This document shows, one piece after another, positions 8,205 to 17,776 of a stretch of 64,000 nucleotides of DNA. The first letter of the stretch is position 1, and every line of letters starts with the position of its first letter. The notes beneath the pieces were generated by a model. That model worked only from the letters and a program-made list of their open reading frames with translations, did not search any database and had not been told where the DNA came from. A program made the translations under genes and the position numbers. The stretch covers positions 186,001 to 250,000 of the forward strand of contig NZ_LMOO01000008.1 in NCBI RefSeq assembly GCF_001424195.1. The letters run 5' to 3'. This stretch comes from Cellulomonas sp. Leaf334 (GTDB lineage: Bacteria; Actinomycetota; Actinomycetes; Actinomycetales; Cellulomonadaceae).

Positions 8205-9488
8205 ATGCCGACGGACCACCCCGACACCGCACCGAGCGACCTGGCCCCCGCGCAGCGCGGCTCCGCGATCCGGTCCGCGGAGGTGCTCGTCACCAGCCCG
8301 GACCGCAACTTCGTCACGCTCCGGCTGACCACGCAGGACGGGGTCGTCGGGCTCGGCGACGCGACGCTGAACGGTCGCGAGCTGTCCGTGGCGTCCTACC
8401 TGTCCGACCACGTGGTGCCGCTGCTGCTCGGCCGGGACGCCCACCGCATCGAGGACACCTGGCAGTTCCTCTACCGCTCGGCCTACTGGCGGCGCGGTCC
8501 GGTGACCATGGCGGCGATCGCCGCGGTCGACGTCGCCCTGTGGGACATCAAGGCGAAGATCGCCGGGCTGCCGCTGTACCAGCTGCTCGGCGGAGCGAGC
8601 CGGACCGGGATCATGGCCTACGGCCACGCGAGCGGGCGGGACCTGCCCGAGCTGTTCGACTCCATCCGCGAGCACCAGGAGCAGGGCTTCCGCTCCATCC
8701 GCGTGCAGACCTCCGTGCCGGGCATCGACGCGGTCTACGGGGTGGCCGCGCAGCCGTCGTCGTCGGGCCGCTACGACTACGAGCCCGCCCAGCGCGCTCC
8801 CCTGCCGGCCGAGGAGGACTGGGACACCCGCGCGTACCTGCGGCACATCCCCACGGTCTTCGAGGCGGTCCGCAACGAGTTCGGCCCCGAGGTGCCGCTG
8901 CTGCACGACGGGCACCACCGGATGACCCCGATCCAGGCGGCGCGGCTCGGCAAGGACCTGGAGCCGTACGACCTGTTCTGGCTGGAGGACTGCACGCCCG
9001 CCGAGAACCAGGAGGCCCTGCGCCTCGTCCGGCAGCACACCACCACGCCGCTGGCCATCGGCGAGGTGTTCAACACCGTGTGGGACTACCAGACGCTGGT
9101 CCGCGAGCAGCTCATCGACTACGTGCGGTCCGCCGTCACCCACACCGGCGGCATCAGCGCGCTGCGCAAGATCCTCGACTTCGCCGCGCAGTACCAGATC
9201 AAGTCCGGCATCCACGGACCGACGGACATCTCCCCTGTCGGCATGGCCGCCGCCCTGCACCTCGACCTGGCGATCCACAACTTCGGCATCCAGGAGTACA
9301 TGCAGCACGGCGCCCGCACGAACGAGGTGTTCCAGCAGACGTTCACCTTCGAGGACGGGTACCTGCACCCCGGTTCCGCGAACGGCCTCGGCGTCACCTA
9401 CGACGACGACGCGGCCGCGCGGTACCCGTACGAGCAGGCGTACCTGCCGTTCAACCGGCTCAAGGACGGCACGGTGCACGACTGGTGA
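8205..9488 (+). CDS. manD: D-mannonate dehydratase, enolase-superfamily (ManD) type
   Basis: This enzyme dehydrates D-mannonate to 2-keto-3-deoxygluconate. It is a 427-residue mandelate racemase/muconate-lactonizing-type protein. Visible metal ligands and catalytic residues are D235 and H237 (H-D-G-H-H), E261 (W-L-E-D-C), E287 (I-G-E-V-F-N), and H338 with D341 (H-G-P-T-D). The R-V-Q-T region near 166-169 and the C-terminal H-N-F-G-I-Q-E-Y-M are typical of ManD. The family also includes low-activity acid-sugar dehydratases, so in vivo substrate is inferred from the uronate genes at 38-45 kb and the overlapping GH67 gene. The ATG at 8205 has GGAGCAGG upstream; the frame extends further up but without a good start. 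No UxuA-type mannonate dehydratase was seen. Confidence 0.92.
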   Translation: MPTDHPDTAPSDLAPAQRGSAIRSAEVLVTSPDRNFVTLRLTTQDGVVGLGDATLNGRELSVASYLSDHVVPLLLGRDAHRIEDTWQFLYRSAYWRRGPVTMAAIAAVDVALWDIKAKIAGLPLYQLLGGASRTGIMAYGHASGRDLPELFDSIREHQEQGFRSIRVQTSVPGIDAVYGVAAQPSSSGRYDYEPAQRAPLPAEEDWDTRAYLRHIPTVFEAVRNEFGPEVPLLHDGHHRMTPIQAARLGKDLEPYDLFWLEDCTPAENQEALRLVRQHTTTPLAIGEVFNTVWDYQTLVREQLIDYVRSAVTHTGGISALRKILDFAAQYQIKSGIHGPTDISPVGMAAALHLDLAIHNFGIQEYMQHGARTNEVFQQTFTFEDGYLHPGSANGLGVTYDDDAAARYPYEQAYLPFNRLKDGTVHDW

Positions 9489-11620
9489 CCGCCGCACACC
9501 CCATGTGGCTGCCCGACGAAGCCTTCCGGGCCCTCGGGTCGCGGCGCGTGCTCGTCGCGGTCGGGCCGGACGACGGGCCCGTCGCGGACACCGTCGTCGC
9601 CGAGGTCGCCGCTGCCACCCAGCGGTTCGGCGGCAGCCTGACGACGACGACCGAGGCGCAGCCCGTGAGCGCCGAGGTCGCGCAGGCGCAGGACGTGGTC
9701 CTCGCGATCGTCCCCGGCGTGGCGCGCGCGGGCAGCGTCGACACCCGGCTCGTCCCCCGGCCCGGCATCCCCGAACGCCACGACCCCTACCTACCGGCCA
9801 TCGCCGCCGTTCTCGGCGACGCGTGGGAGATCGGTCGGTGGACGACCATCGGCCACGGCTCGTTCACCACCGTGCGCGCTCGCGACACCACCGTGGTGAT
9901 GGCCGACGGCGCAGCCGGCCTGCTCTACGGGCTGCACGACCTGGTCCGCCGGGGTGAGGCCGCGTTCGCCGCGCCCGACGGCGAGCTGTCGTGGGACGGA
10001 CCGGTCCACGACATCCGCATGCTCGACCACTGGGACAACGCGGCCGTCCACGCCGTCATGGGCCAGGTGGAGCGCGGGTACGCGGGCGGCTCGATCTTCT
10101 ACGCCGACGGGCGGGTCCGCGACGACCTGACCCGGGTCGCGCAGTACGCGCGGCTGCTCGGGTCGGTCGGCATCAACGCGGTCGGGCTCAACAACGTGAA
10201 CGTGCACGCCGCCGAGGCCCGGCTGCTCACGGACCACCTCGGCGACGTCGCCCGGCTGGCCGACGTCTTCCGGCCGCACGGCATCCGTGTCTCCCTGTCG
10301 GTGAGCTTTGCGGCTCCCATCACCGTGGGCGGCCTGTCGACGGCGGACCCGCTGGACCCGGCGGTGCAGGACTGGTGGGCGGCCGCGGTCCGCCGCGTCT
10401 ACGAGACGATCCCGGACTTCGGCGGGTTCGTCGTGAAGGCCGACTCCGAGGGGCAGCCCGGTCCGTTCGCGTACGGCAGGGACCACGCCGACGGAGCGAA
10501 CCTGCTGGCACGCGCCCTGAGTCCGTTCGGCGGGACGGTGTTCTGGCGGGCGTTCGTCTACGACCACCACCAGGACTGGCGCGACCGTTCCACCGACCGC
10601 GCACGGGCGGCGTACGACCACTTCACGCCGCTGGACGGCCGGTTCGACGACAACGTCGTCCTGCAGGTCAAGTACGGCCCGATGGACTTCCAGGTCCGCG
10701 AGCCGGTCTCCCCCGTGATCGCCGCGATGCCGCAGACCCGGCTGGCCGTCGAGCTGCAGGTCACGCAGGAGTACACCGGGCAGCAGAAGCACGCGGTGTA
10801 CCTCGGCCCGCAGTGGGCGGAGATCCTGCGGTTCCCGCTGGCCGAGGGCGGACGCACGGTCGGGCACCTCGCCGCCGGGCTGGCCGACGGGCGTCCCGCG
10901 GGGCTCGTCGCCGTCTCCAACGTCGGGGACGACGAGTACTGGACGGGCCACCCCCTCGCCCAGGCGAACCTCTACGCGTTCGCCCGGCTGGCGTGGGGCG
11001 AGGAGGACCCGGACGTGATCCTCGACGAGTGGATCGGGTTGACGTTCGGCGACGACCCGACCGTGCGGTCCGCGGTGCATGCCGTGCTCGACGGCTCCTG
11101 GCACACCTACGAGAAGTACACGGCCCCGCTCGGCGTCGGCTTCATGGTCCGCCCGGGTCACCACTACGGCCCCGACGTGGACGGCTACGAGTACACCGCC
11201 TGGGGCACCTACCACTTCGCCGACCGCGACGGCATCGGCGTCGACCGCACGAGAACGACCGGCACCGGCTTCACCGGCCAGTACCCGCCGCCGTGGCGGG
11301 ACGTCTACGAGTCCGTGGAGACCTGCCCGGACGAGCTGCTGCTGTTCTTCCACCACGTCCCGTACACGCACGTCCTGCACAGCGGGTCGACCGTCATCCA
11401 GCACATCTACGACACGCACGCCGACGGGTACGACGAGGTCGTCGAGATGGCCTCGGCCTGGTCCGAGGCCGAGGGACGCGTGCCGCAGGCGCTCTTCGAC
11501 CGGGTCACCGAGCGCCTGGCCGAGCAGGAGCGCAGCGCGCGCGAGTGGCGCGACCACGTCCGCAGCGCGTTCCTCCGCCGCTCCGGCGTGCCGGACGCGA
11601 CGGGGCGCACCATCTACTGA
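9485..11620 (+). CDS. GH67 alpha-glucuronidase
   Basis: GH67 enzymes remove terminal (4-O-methyl-)glucuronic acid from xylo-oligosaccharides. This 711-residue protein shows the N-terminal beta domain, then the (beta/alpha)8 barrel. The acidic motif V-V-K-A-D-S-E-G-Q-P-G-P lies at about 316-327, and the catalytic D401 and E406 lie in Y-G-P-M-D-F-Q-V-R-E-P. The helical C-terminal domain is complete. No signal peptide is visible, so it acts in the cytoplasm on imported oligosaccharides. The GTG at 9485 overlaps the manD stop as GTGA, so the two enzymes are coupled: one liberates glucuronate, the other works three steps further along its catabolism. Confidence 0.95.
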   Translation: MTAAHPMWLPDEAFRALGSRRVLVAVGPDDGPVADTVVAEVAAATQRFGGSLTTTTEAQPVSAEVAQAQDVVLAIVPGVARAGSVDTRLVPRPGIPERHDPYLPAIAAVLGDAWEIGRWTTIGHGSFTTVRARDTTVVMADGAAGLLYGLHDLVRRGEAAFAAPDGELSWDGPVHDIRMLDHWDNAAVHAVMGQVERGYAGGSIFYADGRVRDDLTRVAQYARLLGSVGINAVGLNNVNVHAAEARLLTDHLGDVARLADVFRPHGIRVSLSVSFAAPITVGGLSTADPLDPAVQDWWAAAVRRVYETIPDFGGFVVKADSEGQPGPFAYGRDHADGANLLARALSPFGGTVFWRAFVYDHHQDWRDRSTDRARAAYDHFTPLDGRFDDNVVLQVKYGPMDFQVREPVSPVIAAMPQTRLAVELQVTQEYTGQQKHAVYLGPQWAEILRFPLAEGGRTVGHLAAGLADGRPAGLVAVSNVGDDEYWTGHPLAQANLYAFARLAWGEEDPDVILDEWIGLTFGDDPTVRSAVHAVLDGSWHTYEKYTAPLGVGFMVRPGHHYGPDVDGYEYTAWGTYHFADRDGIGVDRTRTTGTGFTGQYPPPWRDVYESVETCPDELLLFFHHVPYTHVLHSGSTVIQHIYDTHADGYDEVVEMASAWSEAEGRVPQALFDRVTERLAEQERSAREWRDHVRSAFLRRSGVPDATGRTIY

Positions 11621-11634
11621 TGCGCCCGCCGCGG

Positions 11635-13513
11635 TCAGGGAGCGGCCACGAACCCCACGACGTCGGCGGCGACGTGCACCGTGCCGCCCGGCGCCATGTC
11701 CGAGAACAGCGTGACGGTCGCCGGCCCGGTGTCCGGGAGGTCGACCACGACGAGGTTCGGGATGTCCCGCCCGGGGACGTAGTTCAGGGTCGAGATCTCC
11801 GGGACCTCGGCCGCACCGCTCGGGTAGACCCGCAGGTTGCCGAGTGCGCTGGGCCCGATCGCCGTCGTAGTTCAGGGTCGAGATCTCCGGGACCTCGGCC
11901 GCACCGCTCGGGTAGACCCGCAGGTTGCCGAGTGCGCTGGGCCCGATCGCCGTGACGTTCAGGACCACGGAGGACGCACCCGCCGGCACGAGCGCGCTCG
12001 GGATCTCCACGGTGTACGGCCTCGTCGCCTGCAGCGGGCCGGCCTGCGCGCCGACGCGCCTGCCCCCCGGCCTCGTGTCGAGGATGCGCGTCGGGGTCGA
12101 GCCCTGGAGCACGCTGCCGTCGGTGACGTACCCGGCCACGTCGAGGATCACGTGCGCGGTGGACCCTCCCGTGTCGGAGACGAACGAGAGCTTTCCCGAC
12201 GACGACAGCGGCACGATCGTCGCGTTCGCCTTGTCCTTGCCGGGCACGTAGTTGACGACGGACGTCGTCGGGACCGGCGTCCCCGCGGGGAAGACGCGCA
12301 GGTTTCCCAGGCCCGTGGTCCCGGTGACCGTCGCGTTGACGATCACGGCCGTCGCGTCGGCCGGCACCCCGGCCTGGCCCGACACCTGCACCGTCCGGAC
12401 GATGCCCGGTGCTACCGGTGTGGACGTGCGCGTGTCGAGGAGCCGGACGGGGTCCAGCAGCTCGACGCCCGAGCTCGGCATGGTGAACCCAGTGACGTCG
12501 AGCAGCACCCGCACCCCCGGGTGGGAGGCGCGGTAGCAGAGAAAGCCGGCGAAGTTCAGGGCGACGAAGGCCGTGTTGGCGACGTCGCTCCCGGGCTCGA
12601 AGTTCACCGTCGAGGTCGTCGGCATGTGCCCGTCGTGGCCGCCGTCGGACCGGGGAAAGACGACGACGTAGCCCGGTTCCGACACCTGTGTCGTGGTGAC
12701 GTTGAGGATCACGCCGGCCGCTCCCACCGGGACGGTGCCCTGCCCCGCCACGTCGAGACAGGTCGGCCAGTCGACCCGCGGCTGCTCGGAGTCGATCCGC
12801 GCAGGCACCTGCGACACCATGCCGTCGGTCGTGTCGACGACAGTCACGGTGATGGGTGTCGACGTCCCGTCCGGCGTCGTCACCACCACGGGATACGACC
12901 CGGCGGGATGAGCCGGGATCACGAAGGACACGAAGTAGCTCGTCTCCGTGACGGGGGTGACCGGTACGCCACCGAACGTCACGCTCGCGCCGGCGAACCG
13001 GGTCCCGTAGACCCAGACCCTCTCCTCACGACCCGCCACGATCGCCGACGGCTGGACGTGGTCGACGAACGGGGCGATGGCCGGCGCCACCGTGATGAGG
13101 TGCTCCCACGACAGGTCCGCGGAAGCGGCGAAGTCATCGTGCCCGAGGTAGGTAGCCGTGACACGAAACGTGCCCGGGCCGAGGCCCTCGAGCACCAGGG
13201 AGCCGACCCCGTCGACCAGCGGGACGGACGACCCCACCCAGTCGAGCCCGGGCACCTCGATGGCGACGACTCCCGAGGGGACGCCGACAGAGGCCGAGAC
13301 GGTCGCGGTGACGGTCACGGGGGTGCCCTCGTACCCCTGCTGCGGCGAGATGGTGAGGGTCGTGGTCGTCGGCTGCGGCGGACCGGCAGCGGCAGCGGCG
13401 GTACCGGGCGTGGTGGTACCGGCGGCCAGGGCGACGACCACCGTCCCGGCGGCCAGCATCCGTCGCAGTGTTCGGCGCCGGCTGCTCACCGCGGGCGCGG
13501 GGGCGCGGTGCAT
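11635..13513 (-). pseudogene. secreted IPT/TIG and RLLDTR-repeat protein, frameshifted by an 88-bp duplication
   Basis: The protein begins with a basic signal peptide (R-R-R-T-L-R-R-M-L then an Ala/Val-rich core). An Ig-like domain, an IPT/TIG-type domain (about residues 140-230) and three repeats of a domain with R-L-L-D-T-R and V-N-A-T-V or L-N-V-T signatures follow; such repeats occur in actinobacterial surface proteins. The frame is intact up to S-T-L-N-Y and then shifts because an 88-bp tandem copy (11778-11953) adds 29 codons plus one base. Removing one copy restores a frame through V-P-G-R-D-I-P-N-L to V-G-F-V-A-A-P and a stop at 11635, a 596-residue protein. As given, the shifted frame runs on antisense to GH67. 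The function is unknown; surface or glycan binding is a guess. Confidence 0.75.
11778..11953. repeat. 88-bp exact tandem duplication
   Basis: Bases 11778-11865 are repeated directly and exactly at 11866-11953. The unit encodes the T-A-I-G-P-S-A-L-G-N-L-R-V-Y part of the last repeat domain. Because 88 is 3x29+1, the duplication shifts the reading frame. The same segment is duplicated in the neighbouring paralog. Confidence 0.95.
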
Positions 13514-13624
13514 GGATGCTCCTTCGCGCAGACGGGGCAGCGTGATGTCGCCGACCCTAGGGCAGCGCAGACCCCGTCGTGACGCTTTTCATCCGCGCGA
13601 TCCCCACGGCAGCACCTCGCACGC

Positions 13625-15482
13625 TCAGGGAGCGACCACGAACCCCGCGACGTCCGCGGCGACGTGGACCGTCCCCCCTGCCCCCATGTCCGAGTACAGC
13701 GTGAAGGTCGCCGGCCCGGTGTCAGGGAGGTCGACCACCACGAGGTTCGGGATGTCACGCCCGGGGACGTAGTTCAGGGTCGAGATCTCCGGGACCTCGG
13801 CCGCACCGCTCGGGTAGACCCGCAGGTTGCCGAGTGCGCTGGGCCCGATCGCCGTTCCGCCCGGGGACGTAGTTCAGGGTCGAGATCTCCGGGACCTCGG
13901 CCGCACCGCTCGGGTAGACCCGCAGGTTGCCGAGTGCGCTGGGCCCGATCGCCGTGACGTTCAGGACGACGGAGGACGCACCCGCCGGCACGAGCGCGCT
14001 CGGGACCTCGACGGTGTACGCCTTCTTCGCCTGGAGCGGGCCGGACACCGCGCCGACGTGCACGGACCCGCCACGGGTGTCGAGCACGCGGGTCGGGGCC
14101 TGACCCCGCAGCACGCCGCCGGCGGTGACCCAGCCGGCGACGTCGAGGATCACGTGCGCGGTGGACCCGCCCGTGTCGGAGACGAACGACAGCTTCCCCG
14201 CCGACGACAGCGGCACGATCGTCGTGTTCGCCTTGTCCTTGCCCGGCGCGTAGTTGACCACCGACGCCGTCGGGACGGACTGCCCGGCCGGGAACACCCG
14301 CAGGTTCCCGAGGCCGGTGACACCCGTGACGGTCGCGTTGACGATCACCGCCGCAGCATCCGCGGGGACCCCCGCCTGACCCGTCACCTGCACCGTCTGG
14401 ACCGCCCCCGAGGCCACCGGGCGGGACGCGCGCGTGTCGAGCAGCCGCACCGGTTCCCTCAGCTCGACACCGGAGCCCGGCATGACGAAGCCCGTGACGT
14501 CGAGAATGACGGTGGCGATCCCCCCCACGAGGCTGTAGCAGAGCTCGCCGTTGGCGGGCAGCGCGACGAAGGCGGTGTTCGCGACGTCGCGGCCGGGCTC
14601 GAAGTTCACCGTCGACGTCGTCGGCACGGGATAGGCGCCCGTCCAGGGGTAGACCACGACGTACCCCGGCCCGGTCGCGGCTGCTGTCGTCACGTTGACG
14701 ACCACTCCGGACGCCGCGCCCGGGACCCCGGCCTTCCCTGCGATCTGCATGCACATCTCGTTGGAGTACATCGGCCATCCCTCGTGGACCCGCACCGGGG
14801 GGATCGCGACCACGCCGTCACTCGCGTCGACGACCTGCACGGAGACCGGGGTCGAGCTGCCCGCAGGGGTCGTCACCACCATCGGGACCGTGCCGGGGGC
14901 GTGCGCGGGCGCCTCGAACACGACGGCGTAGTCCTCGTAGGTCGACACGACGGTGGCCGGGACCCCGTCGAACGTGACGCTCGAGGCGCCCCGGACGTGC
15001 GAGCCGTACAGCGTGACGCGCTGTCCACCCGACCCGATGACCCCGGGCCGCACCTCGTCGATGACGGGGACCACGGGTTCGATCACCCACGCGGTCTTGT
15101 AATCCAGGTTCCACGGCCAGCGGTCGTCGTCGGAGTACAACGCCCAGACCTGGTGACCTCCCACCGGCAGGTCGTCGAACTGGATCGTCGCGACGCCGTT
15201 CACGAGCGGGACCCGCGTCTGGTCGTCGGGGTCTCCGAGATCGAACAGGACGTCGCCGGTCGGCACGGCGCCAGCGCCCGCGCCCGCGCCCGCGACGGTC
15301 GCCGTGGCCACCACCGGTTCGCCCACGAGCACGGTGTCTGCGGAGAACGTCAGGGTGATCGTCCAGTCCGCCGTCGAGGCCGACGCGGGGGTCGCGCCTG
15401 CCGTGCCGGTGGTGACGGCCAGCGCGACGGCGGCAGCGATCGCGAGCAGCCGCCGCAGCGTCGGACGTTCGGTGGTGCTCAT
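13625..15482 (-). pseudogene. paralogous secreted IPT/TIG and RLLDTR-repeat protein, frameshifted by a 100-bp-period duplication
   Basis: This is a second copy of the same architecture: signal peptide (ending near A-S-A-S-T), Ig-like domain, IPT/TIG domain (about residues 140-225) and three R-L-L-D-T-R-type repeats. The frame given by the sequence ends at 13755 after 575 residues, the last ~35 being out-of-frame Arg-rich sequence. A direct duplication at 13758-13955 (period 100, that is 3x33+1) causes the shift. Without it the frame would continue to the stop at 13625, giving 585 residues ending like the paralog. The ATG at 15482 has GGAG upstream. Similarity to its neighbour is high throughout the repeat region, so the pair arose by gene duplication. 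Confidence 0.75.
13758..13955. repeat. 98-bp direct repeat with 2-bp spacer
   Basis: Bases 13758-13855 recur exactly at 13858-13955, separated by TC. The period of 100 shifts the reading frame by one. The duplicated stretch contains the whole 88-bp unit duplicated in the neighbouring paralog plus ten more bases (CGCCCGGGGA) at one end. Confidence 0.95.
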
Positions 15483-15578
15483 CGGGTGCTCCTTCGAGGG
15501 GTCGCGCGGGGGCAGCGTGACGAGGCCGACCCTAGGGCAGCGCGGCTCCCGCCGTGGGCGTTTCCGTCGGCCCGCTGA

Positions 15579-16265
15579 TCAGGCGGTGAACTGCGCCTCC
15601 GCCGCGGCCACGACCGGCGCCGCGGTGCGCGCGTACAGGTAGGTCAGCGGTGCGGCGAGCAGGACGAGGAGCCAGTCCGACGCGTAGGTCACGGCCAGGG
15701 TGAGCACCAGCACGGACACGAACCCGAGCGTGACCAGCGGCTTGCCGGCCACGAAGTAGGCGCCGAGCCGGGCGACGTCACGGGTGCGGAACGAGAACAG
15801 CGCGCTGAGCACCAGGGCGTGCGCGGACCAGAGCACGACGAGCAGCGCCACCGCGCCCAACGCGACCCCGAGGAGTGGCGAGAAGCCGACGGCGCCCAGG
15901 TGGGTGAGGTTGACGGCGATGATGCCGAGGATGCCGAGCGTCGGGACCCACCACCGGAGGACGTCGAGCACGTCGAGGCGGTAGCCACGCCAGAAGTGCC
16001 GCGCCGGGGACAGGTCCCGGTCGCGGCCGAACACCCGCCACGCGTACACGGCTGCTGCGACCGACGGGGCGAACGGGACGCACGCCAGGGCCATGAGCGG
16101 GATGTTGCTGGTGTCCCGCTCGAGCAGCTGGAGGAGGACCAGGCCGGGCAGGGACGTCAGGACGAGCATCCCCTCGACCACGAGGAACCAGTAGACGACC
16201 GCCGACCAGCGCGGGAGAGGGCCGGTGCCGATCTCGTCGTCGGGTCGGGTCGTCATGGCCGTCAT
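15579..16265 (-). CDS. YesL-like (DUF624) membrane protein
   Basis: This 228-residue integral membrane protein has about five hydrophobic segments (near residues 25-45, 57-75, 105-125, 130-155 and 180-215). The early S-L-P-G-L-V-L-L-Q-L-L and the F-W-R-G-Y-R-L-D-V pattern are typical of DUF624 proteins. Such proteins often accompany LplABC-type oligosaccharide transporters, as YesL does in Bacillus, but their role is not established. It is the last gene of the GH3-permease-binding protein-GH42-GH39 unit. The ATG at 16265 overlaps the GH39 stop as ATGA; another ATG at 16256 is possible. Confidence 0.75.
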   Translation of the reverse strand: MTAMTTRPDDEIGTGPLPRWSAVVYWFLVVEGMLVLTSLPGLVLLQLLERDTSNIPLMALACVPFAPSVAAAVYAWRVFGRDRDLSPARHFWRGYRLDVLDVLRWWVPTLGILGIIAVNLTHLGAVGFSPLLGVALGAVALLVVLWSAHALVLSALFSFRTRDVARLGAYFVAGKPLVTLGFVSVLVLTLAVTYASDWLLVLLAAPLTYLYARTAAPVVAAAEAQFTA

Positions 16266-17776
16266 CCCACCACGTCCTGCCCGAGCAGCCGCCTGTCGTC
16301 CAGGCCCGGGTGCTCGTCGGGCGTGACCGGCAGCAGCTCGACCAGGGTCACCTCGTGCTGCCCGAGCACCAGGTCGAGGTCCACGTGGCCGTCCGTGGCG
16401 GACAGGGCGTCGTGCCGGACAGCGGGCACGGAGGCGTCGCGGAGCAGGTCGAGGACTCGCTCGGACGGGTTCCGGGGGCGGCCGAGCTCGCGCCAGGCCG
16501 TCCAGGCGTTGCCCTCGGTCTCGTTGACGGAGCGACGGACGACCGCGGTGCTCGGCGTGGCCACGGGCACCCGCAGCCGGATCTCGTGCGTCGCCGGCGC
16601 GGAGCCGTAGGGGCCGTCGTCGGAACCCCCCACCGGCTGCCACGCGAGCACCGTCACGCGTCCGTCGTCGTCCCGGCACACGAGGTGGTCGTCGCCGCGG
16701 GCCAGCACGGAGGAACCCATGCGGGCCATGAACGCGTACAAGTGGTAGGTCGGCTTGCGCACCTGGCGGTGGGTCAGCAGCCCGAACCCGCCGTGGAACA
16801 GCGAGGTCGGGATGTCGGCCTCCTCGAACACGTCGCAGAACGTCCAGTACGAGAACGAGTCGACCAGGTCCCCGCCACCGGCCAGCACGGGCGCCAGGTA
16901 GGCGGCGTTCCAGGCGGTGTCGTGGACCGGGTTGTCGGGGCGGTAGGAGGTGTTGAACTCGCTGATGTGGACCGGCAGGCCCGCGAGCGCGGTGCCCTCC
17001 AGGTGTCGGCGGGGGGCGTCGAACTGGTCGAGCAGCGCCTGGGGGCGCTCGAACGTCTGATAGACGCCGAAGGGCACGTTCTGGGCGGGGCCCGACGTGT
17101 ACGCGTGGCGGCTGACGAAGTCGATCGGCACGTCCCGCGTCGCGACGAAGTCGGCGAACGGCGCCCACCACTCGTCGGACCCCGGCGACAGCACGGGCCC
17201 GCCCACCTGCAGGGACGCGTCGACGTCCTTGACCGCGCGGGCCGTCGCCTCGTAGAGCCGGTGGTAGGCGGCCTGGTCGGCGTCCTGCCAGAAGACGGTC
17301 AGGTTCGGCTCGTTCCACACCTCGATCGGCCACGTCCGGACCTCGTCGAGGCCGTACCGGTCGATGAGGTGCCGTAGCACGGCGCGGACCAGGGCGGTCC
17401 AATCGTCGTGGTCGCGCGGCGGCGTGACGTTGCCCTTCCACCAGAAGACCGTCTGGTCCCCCGACGCGAGCGCCGACGGCATGAAGCCGAGCTCGAGGAA
17501 CGGCTTGAGCCCGATCCGCAGGTAGGAGTCGACCACCTGGTCCACGTAGGTGAACGAGTACCGGGTCACCCCCTCGGACTGCCGCAGGACGCCCATGTCG
17601 TCGGACAGCAGGCCGTGGCCGCGGATGTACCGGAACCCGATCTCGCGCTGCACCAGCGCGGCGGACTCCTGGTAGTCGGCGCGCAGTGCGAGGTTGAGGC
17701 GGCCGGTGCCGACGCAGTGGCGCCACGCGTCGGGGAGCGGGCCGGTCGGCTGGCTGGGGATCAGGACACGGTTCAT
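16262..17776 (-). CDS. GH39 beta-xylosidase
   Basis: GH39 enzymes release xylose from the non-reducing end of xylo-oligosaccharides with retention. In this 504-residue protein the acid/base is E156 in V-W-N-E-P-N and the nucleophile is E273 in H-I-S-E-F-N-T-S-Y, each in the expected clan A position. The family's G-H-G-L-L-S-D-D motif is at about 53-60. A C-terminal beta domain follows. There is no signal peptide, so it acts in the cytoplasm. It overlaps GH42 upstream and the YesL-like gene downstream by 4 nt each, so translation of the three is coupled. Alpha-L-iduronidases share the fold but are improbable in this context. Confidence 0.93.
   Translation of the reverse strand: MNRVLIPSQPTGPLPDAWRHCVGTGRLNLALRADYQESAALVQREIGFRYIRGHGLLSDDMGVLRQSEGVTRYSFTYVDQVVDSYLRIGLKPFLELGFMPSALASGDQTVFWWKGNVTPPRDHDDWTALVRAVLRHLIDRYGLDEVRTWPIEVWNEPNLTVFWQDADQAAYHRLYEATARAVKDVDASLQVGGPVLSPGSDEWWAPFADFVATRDVPIDFVSRHAYTSGPAQNVPFGVYQTFERPQALLDQFDAPRRHLEGTALAGLPVHISEFNTSYRPDNPVHDTAWNAAYLAPVLAGGGDLVDSFSYWTFCDVFEEADIPTSLFHGGFGLLTHRQVRKPTYHLYAFMARMGSSVLARGDDHLVCRDDDGRVTVLAWQPVGGSDDGPYGSAPATHEIRLRVPVATPSTAVVRRSVNETEGNAWTAWRELGRPRNPSERVLDLLRDASVPAVRHDALSATDGHVDLDLVLGQHEVTLVELLPVTPDEHPGLDDRRLLGQDVVG

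Noticed and set aside
9791..13513. A 1240-residue open frame running from the repeat protein antisense through GH67
   Set aside because: The second half is an Arg/Pro-rich shadow of the GH67 gene; the frame enters it only because of the 88-bp duplication.
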